Positions 16,386-27,578 of a stretch of DNA of 64,000 bases are shown in pieces. This DNA is from Pseudoxanthomonas sp. SE1 (lineage in GTDB: Bacteria; Pseudomonadota; Gammaproteobacteria; Xanthomonadales; Xanthomonadaceae). Location of the stretch: assembly GCF_029542205.1 (NCBI RefSeq), contig NZ_CP113783.1:124001-188000 (forward strand). The letters run 5' to 3'. The notes below the pieces were generated by a model. It made no database searches. It worked only from the letters and a program-made list of their open reading frames with translations, and was not told the origin of the DNA. The position numbers and the translations under genes were made by a program. Position 1 is the stretch's first letter. Each line of letters opens with the position of its first letter.

Positions 16386-17795
16386 ATGTCACTGGACAAC
16401 GTTGAGAAGCTGATCAAGGACCACAAGGTCGAGTTCGTCGACCTGCGCTTCGTCGACATGCGCGGTGTCGAGCAGCACGTCACCTTCCCCGTCAGCATCG
16501 TGGATGCGTCCCTGTTCGAAGACGGCAAGATGTTCGACGGCTCGTCGATCTCGGGCTGGAAAGGCATCAACGAGTCGGACATGGTGCTGCTGCCGGACCC
16601 GACCACCGCCTATATCGATCCGTTCTACGCCGACCCGACCCTGGTGCTGATCTGCGACATCCTGGACCCGGCCACCATGCAGGGCTACACGCGCGATCCG
16701 CGCGGCATCGCCAAGCGCGCCGAAGCCCACCTGAAGGCCAGCGGCGTCGCCGATGTGGCGTTCTTCGGTCCGGAACCCGAGTTCTTCATCTTCGACTCGG
16801 TGCAGTTCGCCAACGACATGGGCAACACCTTCTTCAAGATCAACTCCGAAGAGGGCGCGTGGAACAGCGGCAAGAGTTACGACGGCGCCAACAGCGGCTA
16901 CCGTCCCGGCATCAAGGGCGGCTACTTCCCCGTCCCGCCGACCGACTCGCTGCATGACCTGCGCGCCGAGATGTGCAAGACGCTGGAACAGGTCGGCATC
17001 GAAGTCGAAGTGCACCACCACGAAGTCGCCACCGCCGGCCAGTGCGAGATCGGCGCCAAGTTCAACACGCTGGTGCAGAAGGCCGACGAACTGCAGCGCA
17101 TGAAGTACGTGGTGCGCAACGTCGCCCACCGCAACGGCAAGACCGCCACCTTCATGCCCAAGCCGATCGTCGGCGACAACGGCAGTGGCATGCACGTGCA
17201 CCAGTCGCTGGCCAAGGGCGGCCAGAACCTGTTCTCCGGCGACGGCTACGGCGGCCTGTCGCAGCTGGCGCTGTGGTACATCGGCGGCATCTTCAAGCAT
17301 GCCAAGGCGATCAATGCGTTCGCCAACTCGGGCACCAACAGCTACAAGCGCCTGGTGCCGGGCTTCGAAGCGCCGGTGATGCTGGCCTACTCGGCGCGCA
17401 ACCGTTCGGCTTCGTGCCGCATTCCGTGGGTGGCCAATCCGAAGGCGCGCCGCATCGAGATCCGCTTCCCCGATCCGCTGCAGTCCGGCTACCTGACCTT
17501 CACCGCGCTGATGATGGCCGGCCTGGACGGCATCAAGAACCAGATCGACCCGGGCGCGCCTTCCGACAAGGACCTGTACGACCTTCCGCCGGAAGAAGAG
17601 AAGAACATCCCGCAGGTCTGCTCCAGCCTGGACCAGGCGCTGGACGCGCTGGACAAGGACCGCGACTTCCTCAAGGCCGGCGGCGTGATGTCGGACGACT
17701 TCATCGATGCCTACATCGCGCTGAAGATGCAGGAAGTGACCAAGTTCCGCGCGGCCACGCACCCGCTGGAATACCAGCTGTACTACGCCAACTGA
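16386..17795 (+). CDS. glnA: Type I glutamine synthetase
   Basis: A 469-residue GSI-type glutamine synthetase, the ATP-dependent enzyme that fixes ammonium onto glutamate. Visible landmarks are [10 protein letters not shown], the catalytic [26 protein letters not shown], the ATP site [16 protein letters not shown], and NRSASCRIP. The adenylylation loop LYDLPPEE carries its tyrosine at about residue 398, so the enzyme is the GlnE-regulated dodecameric subclass. The upstream sigma-54 promoter and NtrC box indicate induction under nitrogen limitation. It heads the glnA-glnK-amtB-ntrB-ntrC cluster. The ATG at 16386 is the family start. Confidence 0.98.
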   Translation: MSLDNVEKLIKDHKVEFVDLRFVDMRGVEQHVTFPVSIVDASLFEDGKMFDGSSISGWKGINESDMVLLPDPTTAYIDPFYADPTLVLICDILDPATMQGYTRDPRGIAKRAEAHLKASGVADVAFFGPEPEFFIFDSVQFANDMGNTFFKINSEEGAWNSGKSYDGANSGYRPGIKGGYFPVPPTDSLHDLRAEMCKTLEQVGIEVEVHHHEVATAGQCEIGAKFNTLVQKADELQRMKYVVRNVAHRNGKTATFMPKPIVGDNGSGMHVHQSLAKGGQNLFSGDGYGGLSQLALWYIGGIFKHAKAINAFANSGTNSYKRLVPGFEAPVMLAYSARNRSASCRIPWVANPKARRIEIRFPDPLQSGYLTFTALMMAGLDGIKNQIDPGAPSDKDLYDLPPEEEKNIPQVCSSLDQALDALDKDRDFLKAGGVMSDDFIDAYIALKMQEVTKFRAATHPLEYQLYYAN

Positions 17796-17825
17796 TGCAC
17801 GCGCGCACCGTCATCGCCCAGCTCG

Positions 17826-17850
17826 CCGGGGACCGTGCATCGGTCCCCGG
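17826..17850 (+). terminator. Perfect 10-bp hairpin after glnA
   Basis: CCGGGGACCG and CGGTCCCCGG flank a TGCAT loop, 30 bases past the glnA stop. There is no uridine run, so it could be a pause or attenuating hairpin, or a 3'-end stabiliser, that lowers read-through toward glnK-amtB. Confidence 0.5.
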
Positions 17851-18043
17851 CAGCGCGGCTGGCGGACATTGAGTTCTCGCGGCGATGGCGACGGATCTCC
17901 CCTCCCACCCGTCGCCATCGCCGCACCTCATCGGGCGCATCGTCCCGCGATGCGTCCGCCCGGTTGGGGAACCGGGGCACCACCCGTCTTCGATTTCCGG
18001 AGATCGCAACAACGCTGTACCAGGGGAAACACAGGAGAGGTCC

Positions 18044-18566
<523 letters not shown>

Positions 18567-18581
18567 CACTCGGAGCCCCAC

Positions 18582-20057
18582 ATGAAGACTCGACTGTTCT
18601 CCGGGTGGAAAACCCGTGCACAGATGCTGTGCCTGGCCGCGCTGTGCGGCGTGATGACCGTGGGCGTGGCGGCGACCGCCATCGCGCAGGACGCCACGCC
18701 TCCGGCCACCGAAGCGACCACCGAGGCCGCGCCTGCGGCTGAAGTGATTGCCGAAACCGTCACCGAGACGGTCGCCGCCACGCCTGCGCCCGAGGCCGCA
18801 CCGGCCGAAGAAGCCGCCGCCGAGCCGGTGGTGGAGAAGGGCGACGTGGCGTGGATGCTGACCTCCACGCTGCTGGTGCTGCTGATGGTGGTGCCGGGCC
18901 TGGCCCTGTTCTACGGCGGCATGGTGCGTTCGAAGAACGTGCTGTCCGTGCTGGTGCAGGTCATCACCGTGTTCTCGCTGCTGGTGGTGCTGTGGATCGT
19001 CTACGGCTACAGCCTGGCGTTCTCCGGTGAAGGCCAGTGGATCGGCAACCTCGACAAGCTGTTCCTGAAGGGCGTCACCATCGAGACGTTGTCGGCCACC
19101 TTCAGCGATGGCATCAGCCTGCCGGAATACGTGTTCGTCGCGTTCCAGTCGACGTTCGCCGGCATCACCGGCGCGCTGATCGTCGGTGCGTTCGCCGAGC
19201 GCATGAAGTTCGCCGCCGTCATCCTGTTCTCGGTGATCTGGTTCACCCTCGGCTACCTGCCGATCGCGCACATTGTGTGGGCCACCGGTGGCTACCTGTT
19301 CGAACTGGGCGCGCTGGATTTCGCCGGCGGTACCGTGGTGCACATCAATGCGGGCGTCGCCGGCCTGATCGGCGCGTACTTCGTCGGCAAGCGCCTGGGA
19401 TATGGCCAGACCGCGCTGAAGCCGCACAACGTAACCCTGACCTATGTCGGCGCTTCGCTGCTGTGGGTGGGCTGGTTCGGCTTCAACGCCGGTTCCAACC
19501 TGGAAGCCAACGCGGGCGCCGCGCTGGCCTTCATCAACACGCTGGTCGCGACCGCCGCTGCGGTGATCGCCTGGGCGCTGGCTGAGAAGATCTTCAAGGG
19601 CAAGTCGTCCGCGCTGGGTGTGGCCTCGGGTGCGGTCGCCGGCCTGGTCGGCATCACCCCGGCCGCGGGCCTGGTCGGTCCGTTCGGTGCGGTGGCCATC
19701 GGCTTCATCGCCGCCATCGCCTGCGTATGGGGCGTTACCGGCCTGAAGCGCCTGCTGAAGGTCGACGACACCGCTGACGTGTTCGGCGTGCATGCGGTCG
19801 GCGGCATCGTCGGCGCGATCCTGACCGGCGTGTTCTACAACCCCGCGTGGGGCGGCCAGGGCGGTGAGGACTTCGACCTGGTGGCGCAGGTCATCAAGCA
19901 GGCGACGGGCGTGGGCCTGACGATCGCCTGGATCGGCGTGGTGTCGGTGATCGGCTTCCTGATCGCCAAGCTGGTGTTCGGCCTGCGCGTGGCTGAAGAC
20001 GCCGAGCGTGAGGGCCTGGACATCGCCTCGCACGGTGAATCGGCCTACGAGGCCTGA
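18582..20057 (+). CDS. amtB: Ammonium transporter AmtB
   Basis: A 491-residue Amt-family ammonium channel. After a signal-like N-terminus (to about residue 36) comes an unusual 50-residue Ala/Glu/Pro/Thr-rich periplasmic stretch. Eleven membrane helices follow, beginning DVAWMLTSTLLVLLMVVPGLALFYGG. The pore twin histidines are at about residue 254 (GGTVVHINAG) and 404 (FGVHAVGGI). It starts 16 bases after glnK, the conserved glnK-amtB pair in which de-uridylylated GlnK closes the channel at high nitrogen. The GlnK-binding C-terminal tail is present. Confidence 0.96.
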   Translation: MKTRLFSGWKTRAQMLCLAALCGVMTVGVAATAIAQDATPPATEATTEAAPAAEVIAETVTETVAATPAPEAAPAEEAAAEPVVEKGDVAWMLTSTLLVLLMVVPGLALFYGGMVRSKNVLSVLVQVITVFSLLVVLWIVYGYSLAFSGEGQWIGNLDKLFLKGVTIETLSATFSDGISLPEYVFVAFQSTFAGITGALIVGAFAERMKFAAVILFSVIWFTLGYLPIAHIVWATGGYLFELGALDFAGGTVVHINAGVAGLIGAYFVGKRLGYGQTALKPHNVTLTYVGASLLWVGWFGFNAGSNLEANAGAALAFINTLVATAAAVIAWALAEKIFKGKSSALGVASGAVAGLVGITPAAGLVGPFGAVAIGFIAAIACVWGVTGLKRLLKVDDTADVFGVHAVGGIVGAILTGVFYNPAWGGQGGEDFDLVAQVIKQATGVGLTIAWIGVVSVIGFLIAKLVFGLRVAEDAEREGLDIASHGESAYEA

Positions 20058-20077
20058 TGGAATGCCGGGGACGGCTT

Positions 20078-20094
20078 TGCACTAAACTGGTGCA
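20078..20094. promoter_or_regulatory. Near-consensus NtrC box abutting the ntrB start codon
   Basis: TGCACT-AAACT-GGTGCA matches the NtrC dyad consensus at 11 of 12 positions and ends on the base directly before the ntrB ATG. In E. coli an NtrC site overlaps the glnL promoter and lets NtrC repress its own operon; the position here suggests the same autorepression. Confidence 0.75.
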
Positions 20095-21160
20095 ATGTCG
20101 TCCCCGGCCCCGTCCCGCATGCGTTTCGAACCCACCACCGACGCGCTCAGCACGCCGGTGGCCTGGGCGGATGCCGACGGTCTGATCCGCGGCGTGAATC
20201 CTGCCTTCGCCCGCTGGCTGGGCGTCAGTAGCCGCCGCCTGCTGGGACAACCCCTGGCGGCCCTGGAGATCGAAGGCGACGCCATGGCAAGGTTCCTGGA
20301 CAACACGGATCGCGACGTCCTGCGGCTGCACCGCATGGCGCTGGGCATGCCCGGCGAGTCGCCGTGCTTCGCCGAGGGCTGGCTGTCGCGGCTGGACGGC
20401 GGAGGCTGGCTGCTGGAGGCGCACCCGGTGGACGAATTCCCCGCGCTCGATCCCACCCAGGTCCTGCCGAATGCGTTGAGCGCCGCGCTGAAGGGGCTGG
20501 CGCACGAGTTGCGCAATCCACTGGCCGGCCTGAAGGGCGCCGCGCAGTTGCTGGCACGCCGGGCCGCGCATCGCAACGACAACGACGACGAGCGCGAGCT
20601 GATCGAACTGATCGAGTCCGAGATCAACCGCCTCAACACCCTGCTTGAACAACTGCTTTCGCCATCCCCGCAGCGCCCGCACGCTGCCTTGAACATCCAT
20701 ACCGTGCTGGAGCGCGTGCTGCGCCTGGCCGAGAACGAAGGCGGCTGGTCGGTACGCCTACAGCGGGACTACGACCCCAGCCTGCCGGAACTGTCCGGCG
20801 ACGGCGACCGCCTGACCCAGGCGGTCTGGAACCTGGTGCGCAACGCGATCCAGGCCGGGGCCGCCAACATCATCCTGCGCACCCGTGTCGAACACGGGTC
20901 GCGCATCCACGACCACCTGCACACGATGGCGTTGCGGGTGGAGATCGTCGACGACGGCCGCGGCGTGCCCGAAGAGCTCGCCGAACACCTGTTCCTGCCG
21001 CTGGTCAGCGGCCGCGCCGAAGGCAGCGGCCTGGGCCTGGCGCTGTCGCAGCAGGTGGCGCGCGAACACCGGGGGTCGCTGACCTACCGGTCGCGCCCCG
21101 GCCATACGGTCTTCACCCTACTACTGCCGCAGTCGCTGCACGACCCCGACGAGGAACGTC

Positions 21161-21171
<11 letters not shown>
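20095..21171 (+). CDS. glnL: Nitrogen regulation sensor kinase/phosphatase NtrB
   Basis: A 358-residue soluble histidine kinase. A PAS domain (about 15-120) is followed by the phosphoacceptor box AHELRNPLAGLKGAAQLL with His about 137. The ATP-binding N box is NLVRNAIQAGA, and DDGRGVPEE and GSGLGLALSQ form the G boxes. NtrB phosphorylates NtrC when PII is uridylylated and dephosphorylates it when PII is free. There is no ribosome site before the ATG because an NtrC box occupies that place, so translation may be leaderless or coupled. The gene overlaps ntrC by 11 bases. Confidence 0.93.
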
Positions 21172-22603
<1,432 letters not shown>

Positions 22604-22683
22604 GCGTTCCCCCGCTGCTTTCATTGAACATGAAGGTAGCGATGGTTACGGTAGCGGGCCACGACCTGCACCTGGAGCTCCCC

Positions 22684-23256
22684 ATGCGCATCGCCCTGTT
22701 GGCCGCCGCCTCCGCCCTCACGCTTGCCGCCTGCGGCACCACGCCGTCCTCGTCTTCGCCCTCGCCGTCCGCCGCGCCGGACGTGCCCACCACCAGCACC
22801 GCCAGGCAGGCCGTCGCAGTACTGGCCTCCGCCTCCGGCAGCCTGGTCAGCGGCAGCGTCACGCTCACCCCGATGGGCAAGGGGCTGCACCTGACCGGCG
22901 AAATCGGTGGCCTGCAGGCCAACAGCACGCATGCCTTCCATGTCCACGAGAAGGGCGACTGCAGCGCCGCCGACGCCAGCAGCGCGGGCCCGCACTTCAA
23001 TCCGTTCAACACGGCGCACGGCAAGGCCGGCAGCGGCGCGCACCATGCAGGCGACATGAACAACCTCACCGCCAACGCGGACGGCGTAGCGAAGGTGGAC
23101 GCGCATGTGGAAGGCGTCACGCTGGGCGGCGGCGCGGTGAACGATGTCGCCACGCGCGCGCTGATCGTGCACGCCGCGCCGGACGACTACGCCAGCCAAC
23201 CTGCGGGCAACGCGGGGGCACGCGTGGCCTGCGGCATCATCAAGATCACCCAGTAA
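22684..23256 (+). CDS. sodC: Cu/Zn superoxide dismutase lipoprotein
   Basis: A 190-residue exported Cu/Zn superoxide dismutase. It has a lipobox (LTLAAC, Cys about 17), then a Ser/Pro linker, then the SOD domain with copper ligands in FHVHEKGDCS, zinc-site residues in GPHFNP and GAHHAGDMNN, and disulfide cysteines at GDC and RVACGIIKI. It dismutates superoxide at the periplasmic face. GGAG lies upstream of the ATG at 22684. The preceding open frame overlaps ntrC and is not used. Lipid anchoring is inferred from the signal sequence. Confidence 0.92.
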   Translation: MRIALLAAASALTLAACGTTPSSSSPSPSAAPDVPTTSTARQAVAVLASASGSLVSGSVTLTPMGKGLHLTGEIGGLQANSTHAFHVHEKGDCSAADASSAGPHFNPFNTAHGKAGSGAHHAGDMNNLTANADGVAKVDAHVEGVTLGGGAVNDVATRALIVHAAPDDYASQPAGNAGARVACGIIKITQ

Positions 23257-23270
23257 CCCGGCCTCGTGCT

Positions 23271-23348
23271 GTAGGAGGGGCTTCAGCCCCGACGCGCTTG
23301 CTTCGAAGACATCCTCGCAAAAAGCCTCGGGGCTGAAGCCCCTCCTGC
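23271..23348. repeat. REPIN of the GTAGGAGGGGCTTCAGCCCC type
   Basis: A second copy of the REP family seen at 6838: GTAGGAGGGGCTTCAGCCCC at 23271 is inverted at the right arm ending at 23348, where the head is GCAG in place of GTAG. The inter-arm spacer is shorter than in the first copy. It separates sodC from a convergently oriented gene and may act as terminator for both. Confidence 0.85.
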
Positions 23349-23376
23349 AGGGATTGCGTGGGGCGGAGGTCCGCCT

Positions 23377-24258
23377 TCACGCCATCGCAGTCCGCGGATC
23401 GGCGTTGCCCGGGCAGTGCGCGAACGTCACCGGGATGCCGTGCGCTTCCAGCACGGCGGCGATCTGCTGCTGGCGTGCCTGGAAGTGCTGGTACGCGCGT
23501 TCCAGTCGCTCATCGGTGGCTTCCTGCGGCGCGTACCGCGCGCGCCATGCCGGTGGTTCGAACAGTGCAATGTGCACTTCGCCGCCCGCGTAGCGCAGCA
23601 GCGGTTCCGGCAGCGCATCCAGCCATTGTTCTTCCGCGGGCGCCATCAGCGCGGTTTCGATGACGGGCCACAGTGCGCCCAGCCCGCCGTGCTCGTACTG
23701 CATCGCGGTCATCGCGGCGAGGTCGTGCAGGGTCATGTAGCGCGCGTGCTCGATCTGCGCACCGAAGGCCGTCTGCGCGAGTAACGCGGTATCGGCCTGG
23801 GCCATGCCGGTTTCGAGCAGTACGCTCTCCAACCGTTCGCTGACGGCGTCGACCGTATGGTCATCGCCACTGAGCAGGAAGGGCACCACGCGCAGCAGGC
23901 CACCGCGCAGGCCATCGTCCGCCTGCAACGGCATCGGAATGTCACCGGACTCATCGGCACCGAACGCGATCAGGCGTGCGCCTTCGCCGCGTCCCGGCGC
24001 GCGCTGGTGCAGCTCGCGCAGCCGCTGGTGCAGCGGCCAGCCGGGGCGCAGGGCTTCGGCGGGATCGAAATGCGCGGCGGCGAAGACGAGATCCAGGTCA
24101 CGCACCTGCGGCGCATGCGCGGCGAGGTCGCGCCCCAGTTTCCCGGCCAGCTCGCTCGCTTCGGCAGCGGCCAGCGCTGCGCGCTGCGGCGTGCTGCCGG
24201 CGGCCAACTCCAGGGCGATCACGCCCATCACGACGGGGCTGGTTGTGGTTGGCGTCAT
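23377..24258 (-). CDS. Uncharacterised protein, 293 aa
   Basis: I do not recognise this protein. It is soluble, lacks a signal peptide or membrane helix, and is Ala/Leu/Glu-rich with long amphipathic helices. Notable segments are FAAAHFDPAEALRPGWP, LIAFGADESGDIPMPLQADDG, and a C-terminal coiled-coil-like stretch (DERLERAYQHFQARQQQIAAVLEAHG) followed by FAHCPGNADPR. Codon usage matches its neighbours, so it looks native. It is divergent from a thiolase gene, with about 110 bp between starts, and converges on sodC across a REPIN. Confidence 0.7.
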   Translation of the reverse strand: MTPTTTSPVVMGVIALELAAGSTPQRAALAAAEASELAGKLGRDLAAHAPQVRDLDLVFAAAHFDPAEALRPGWPLHQRLRELHQRAPGRGEGARLIAFGADESGDIPMPLQADDGLRGGLLRVVPFLLSGDDHTVDAVSERLESVLLETGMAQADTALLAQTAFGAQIEHARYMTLHDLAAMTAMQYEHGGLGALWPVIETALMAPAEEQWLDALPEPLLRYAGGEVHIALFEPPAWRARYAPQEATDERLERAYQHFQARQQQIAAVLEAHGIPVTFAHCPGNADPRTAMA

Positions 24259-24266
24259 GTCAGCGG

Positions 24267-24295
24267 TTGGACGTGGTGGAGGGGCGCATTACACT
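24267..24295 (+). promoter_or_regulatory. Sigma-70 promoter for the thiolase gene
   Basis: TTGGAC, 17 bases, TACACT lies 73 bases upstream of the thiolase ATG, with a start expected near 24302. The -10 form TACACN recurs in two other predicted promoters of this window. Confidence 0.65.
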
Positions 24296-24367
24296 CCCCC
24301 ATTATGCCTGCCGCGTGCACGGCATCTTCACTCCATCCCCATCACCATCGCCTGCAAAGAGGTCCCC

Positions 24368-25648
24368 ATGCCCGCACCCCGCCCCGTCGCCATCCTCGGC
24401 GGCGTCCGCATTCCGTTCTGCCGCCAGAACACGGCCTATGCGGATGTGGGGAACCTGGGCATGTCGGTGCGCACGCTGGGCGCGCTGGTCGAGCGCTTCG
24501 GCCTGCACGGCCAGCAGCTCGGTGAAGTGGCGATGGGTGCGGTGATCAAGCATTCCTCCGACTGGAACCTGGGCCGCGAAGCCGCGTTGTCGTCCGGCCT
24601 GTCGCCGCTGACGCCGGGCATCACCCTGCAACGCGCCTGCGGCACCAGTCTGGACACCATCATCCACATCGGCAACAAGATCGCACTGGGCCAGATCGAT
24701 TCCGGCATCGGCGGCGGTTCGGACACCACGTCCGAAGTGCCGATCGTCTACGGCAAGAAGCTGCGTGCGCGGCTGTTGGCCGCGAATCGTGCCAAGACCA
24801 CGCAGGACAAGATCAAGGCGCTGGTCAGCGGGTTCAAGTTCGGCGAACTGAAGCCGGAGTTCCCCGGCGTGGCCGAGCCGCGCACCGGCAAGAGCATGGG
24901 CGACCACTGCGAGGACATGGCGAAGGAGTGGAACATCTCACGCGACTCGCAGGACGAACTCGCCGTCGCGTCGCACAAGAAGCTGGCCGCCGCGTATGAG
25001 CGCGGCTTCTTCGATGACCTGATCGCGCCGTTCCGCGGCCTGGAGCGCGACAACATCCTGCGCGCCGACACCTCGCTGGAAAAACTGGCCACGCTGAAGC
25101 CGGCCTTCGACAAGATCTCTGGCCGTGGCACGCTGACCGCCGCCAACTCCACGCCGCTGACCGATGGCGCCGCCGCCGTGCTGCTGTCCAGCGACGAGTG
25201 GGCGAAGGCGCATGGCCACGAGCCGCTCGCCTACCTGAAGGATGCGCAGGTGTCGGCGGTGGACTTCGTCCACGGCGAAGGCCTGCTGATGGCGCCGACC
25301 GTGGCCGTGCCGGAAATGCTCAAGCGCAACGGCTTGACGCTGCAGGACTTTGACATCTACGAGATCCACGAAGCCTTCGCCGCCCAGGTGCTGTGCACGC
25401 TGCGCGCGTGGGAAAGCGAAGACTACTGCCGCAACCGCCTGGGCCTGGATGCGCCGCTGGGCAGGATCGATCCCGCCAAGATGAACCCCAACGGCTCCTC
25501 GCTGGCGACGGGCCATCCGTTCGCTGCCACGGGTGCGCGGATCGTCGCCACCGTGGCCAAGGAACTGAAACAGCGTGGCGGCGGCCGTGCGCTGGTCTCC
25601 ATCTGCACCGCCGGTGGCATGGGCGTGGTGGCGATTGTCGAGCGTTGA
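24368..25648 (+). CDS. Thiolase (acetyl-CoA C-acyltransferase, FadI-like)
   Basis: A 426-residue thiolase. The nucleophilic cysteine is at about residue 91 in LQRACGTSLD. The other catalytic elements are EIHEAFAAQ, the histidine of ATGHPFAATGARI and the second cysteine in SICTAGGMGV. Its length (over 420) and the GHPFAATGAR form are closer to the FadI/trifunctional beta-subunit branch than to biosynthetic PhaA. It would cleave 3-ketoacyl-CoA in beta-oxidation or interconvert acetoacetyl-CoA. No FadJ-like partner is adjacent. A leader of about 66 bases carries AAAGAGG near the ATG. Confidence 0.88.
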   Translation: MPAPRPVAILGGVRIPFCRQNTAYADVGNLGMSVRTLGALVERFGLHGQQLGEVAMGAVIKHSSDWNLGREAALSSGLSPLTPGITLQRACGTSLDTIIHIGNKIALGQIDSGIGGGSDTTSEVPIVYGKKLRARLLAANRAKTTQDKIKALVSGFKFGELKPEFPGVAEPRTGKSMGDHCEDMAKEWNISRDSQDELAVASHKKLAAAYERGFFDDLIAPFRGLERDNILRADTSLEKLATLKPAFDKISGRGTLTAANSTPLTDGAAAVLLSSDEWAKAHGHEPLAYLKDAQVSAVDFVHGEGLLMAPTVAVPEMLKRNGLTLQDFDIYEIHEAFAAQVLCTLRAWESEDYCRNRLGLDAPLGRIDPAKMNPNGSSLATGHPFAATGARIVATVAKELKQRGGGRALVSICTAGGMGVVAIVER

Positions 25649-25653
25649 ATGGT

Positions 25654-25671
25654 CGCGGCATGAATGCCGCG
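25654..25671. terminator. Palindromic hairpin between convergent genes
   Basis: CGCGGCAT and ATGCCGCG pair perfectly around a two-base loop in the 64-bp gap between the thiolase and gamma-glutamyltransferase 3' ends. It could serve both strands, but neither side has a clear uridine run. Confidence 0.4.
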
Positions 25672-25712
25672 ATACGTGCCGCCATCGTTTTCTGCGGGTA
25701 GCGGGTGCCGCG

Positions 25713-27458
25713 TCACCGCGATGGCGTCTGCACCTGTGCGCTGCCGATGCCGTGGCGGTGCCCTTCGCTGACCGCAGTCACGGTGCCGTCCGGGTTGAAC
25801 ACCAGCGCGTTGGCTGCGCCGATTTCCTCTGCAAGGTCCGACCAGCGTTGTCCGCGCTGCAGCAGCGCCTTCGCCTGCGCGCTGTCCGCGTAGCCGGGCT
25901 CGATGTCCGTCGCTGCACCGTTGCGCTGCGATAGCCGCGGCGCGTCCACGGCCTGGTCCATGTCCATGCCCAGGTCCACGTAGTTGACGATGGTCTGCAG
26001 CACCGTGGTGATGATGGTGGACCCGCCCGGGCTGCCGATCGAGAATGCGGGCCTGCCGTCCTTCAGCGCAAGCGTCGGCGTCATGCTGCTGCGCGGGCGC
26101 TTGCCGCTTTCGGGCACGTTCGGATGCGGGCCGGTGAAATCGAAATCGGTCAGCTCGTTGTTGAGCAGGAAGCCGTAACCCGGCACGACGATACCGCTGC
26201 CGCCCCAGTCCTCGATGGTGAAGGTGTAGGCGACGACGTTGCCGTCCTTGTCCGACACGGTCAGGTGCGTGGTGTGCGCGCTCTCCGGCACCAGCGCGCG
26301 CGGCGCGGGCCGCAGCGGATAACTCGCATCCTGTTGGAAGTCGAACGGATCGCCCGCGGCGACAGCACCCGGAGCAGCGCGTGCCGGATCGATCAGCGCG
26401 CGCCGCCGGGCCGCGTAATCCTTGCTCAGCAGGCCGGCCACGGGCGCATCCACATATTCGGGATCGGCCAGGTAGGCATCGCGGTCGGCGAAGGCGAGAC
26501 GGCTGGCTTCCAGGTAAAGATGTTCGACCTGCGCGCGCGGCAGCGCCTTCAGGTCGTAGCCTTCCAGGATGTTCAGCGCTTCGAACACCGTCACGCCACC
26601 GCTGCTCGGCAGCGGCATGCCGTACAGCTCATAGCCCCGGTAGGTGGAGCGCACCGGCGCGCGCACGCGGGCTTCGTAGTCGGCCAGGTCCGCCAGGGTC
26701 ATGCGACCGCCGCGCACGGAAACGCCGGCGGCCGTCGGTGGACGATTGACCGCATCGACGATCGCCTGCGCCAGCGTGCCTTCGTAGAACGCGTCCACGC
26801 CGCCGCTCGCCAGCAGGCGGTACGTATGTGCAAGATCGGGATTGCGCAGCGTCGTACCCGCAGGGAGTGCCTTGCCTTCCCGCAGGTACAGCGCGGCGGT
26901 GGCGGGGAAGCGGCGGAACTTGCCTTCGTTCCGCGCGACCAGCCCCGAGAAGTTCGCATCCACGATGAAGCCCTGCTCCGCTACCGAGATCGCCGGTGCC
27001 AGGACCTGTTCGAACGACATCGTGCCGTAGCGTTGCAGCGCCTCGTGCCAACCGCGCACGGTGCCGGGCACGCCGACCGACAGGCCACTGGCAACGGCGG
27101 TGTCGAAGTCCATTTCCCGACCGTCTTCGATGAAAAGGGCGGACGTAACGGCGGCGGGTGCCGTCTCGCGATGGTCGAGCGTGACCACGCGCTTCTCCTT
27201 CGCCAGGTACACCACCATGAAGCCGCCACCGCCGATCCCGCAGCTGAAGGGATCCGTCACCCCGAGCGTGGCTGCCGCTGCGACGGCGGCATCGACCGCA
27301 TTGCCGCCGCGGTCGAGGACCGCGATCGCCGATTGCGTGGCCTGTTCGCTGATCGTCGCCGCACCCCCGCCGGTGCCGGTGGCGACCGGCGTTTTGGCAT
27401 GCGTGCCCGTGGCGGCCAGCAGGGTGAACAGTAAGACGGCACGCAGGAATCGGGTCAT
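25713..27458 (-). CDS. ggt: Gamma-glutamyltransferase
   Basis: A 581-residue secreted, self-processing enzyme that hydrolyses glutathione and other gamma-glutamyl bonds in the periplasm. A signal peptide ends near AATGTHA. The N-terminal subunit carries GGNAVDAAVAAAATLGVTDPFSCGIGGGGFMV. The autocleavage nucleophile is the first threonine of SAHTTHLTV (about residue 396), which begins the small subunit. Substrate elements GSGIV and the SPGGSTIITTVLQ loop are intact. It could feed extracellular gamma-glutamyl peptides into the amino-acid pool. Confidence 0.95.
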   Translation of the reverse strand: MTRFLRAVLLFTLLAATGTHAKTPVATGTGGGAATISEQATQSAIAVLDRGGNAVDAAVAAAATLGVTDPFSCGIGGGGFMVVYLAKEKRVVTLDHRETAPAAVTSALFIEDGREMDFDTAVASGLSVGVPGTVRGWHEALQRYGTMSFEQVLAPAISVAEQGFIVDANFSGLVARNEGKFRRFPATAALYLREGKALPAGTTLRNPDLAHTYRLLASGGVDAFYEGTLAQAIVDAVNRPPTAAGVSVRGGRMTLADLADYEARVRAPVRSTYRGYELYGMPLPSSGGVTVFEALNILEGYDLKALPRAQVEHLYLEASRLAFADRDAYLADPEYVDAPVAGLLSKDYAARRRALIDPARAAPGAVAAGDPFDFQQDASYPLRPAPRALVPESAHTTHLTVSDKDGNVVAYTFTIEDWGGSGIVVPGYGFLLNNELTDFDFTGPHPNVPESGKRPRSSMTPTLALKDGRPAFSIGSPGGSTIITTVLQTIVNYVDLGMDMDQAVDAPRLSQRNGAATDIEPGYADSAQAKALLQRGQRWSDLAEEIGAANALVFNPDGTVTAVSEGHRHGIGSAQVQTPSR

Positions 27459-27578
27459 CGCGGATCACCGAAGGGCAGGCGATCCGATTGTCACACGCCT
27501 TCCACCCGGCCTGCCCGTTCCCCTGTGGCCCGCCATCGGTTAGCGTTCCCGTCAATAGGGAGATGGGGGAGCAGCGGG

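Noticed and set aside
20053..20088. Sigma-70 promoter giving a leaderless ntrB mRNA (TAAACT as -10)
   Set aside because: The only -35-like sequence lies about 23 bp away, too far; kept only as a remark on the missing ribosome site.
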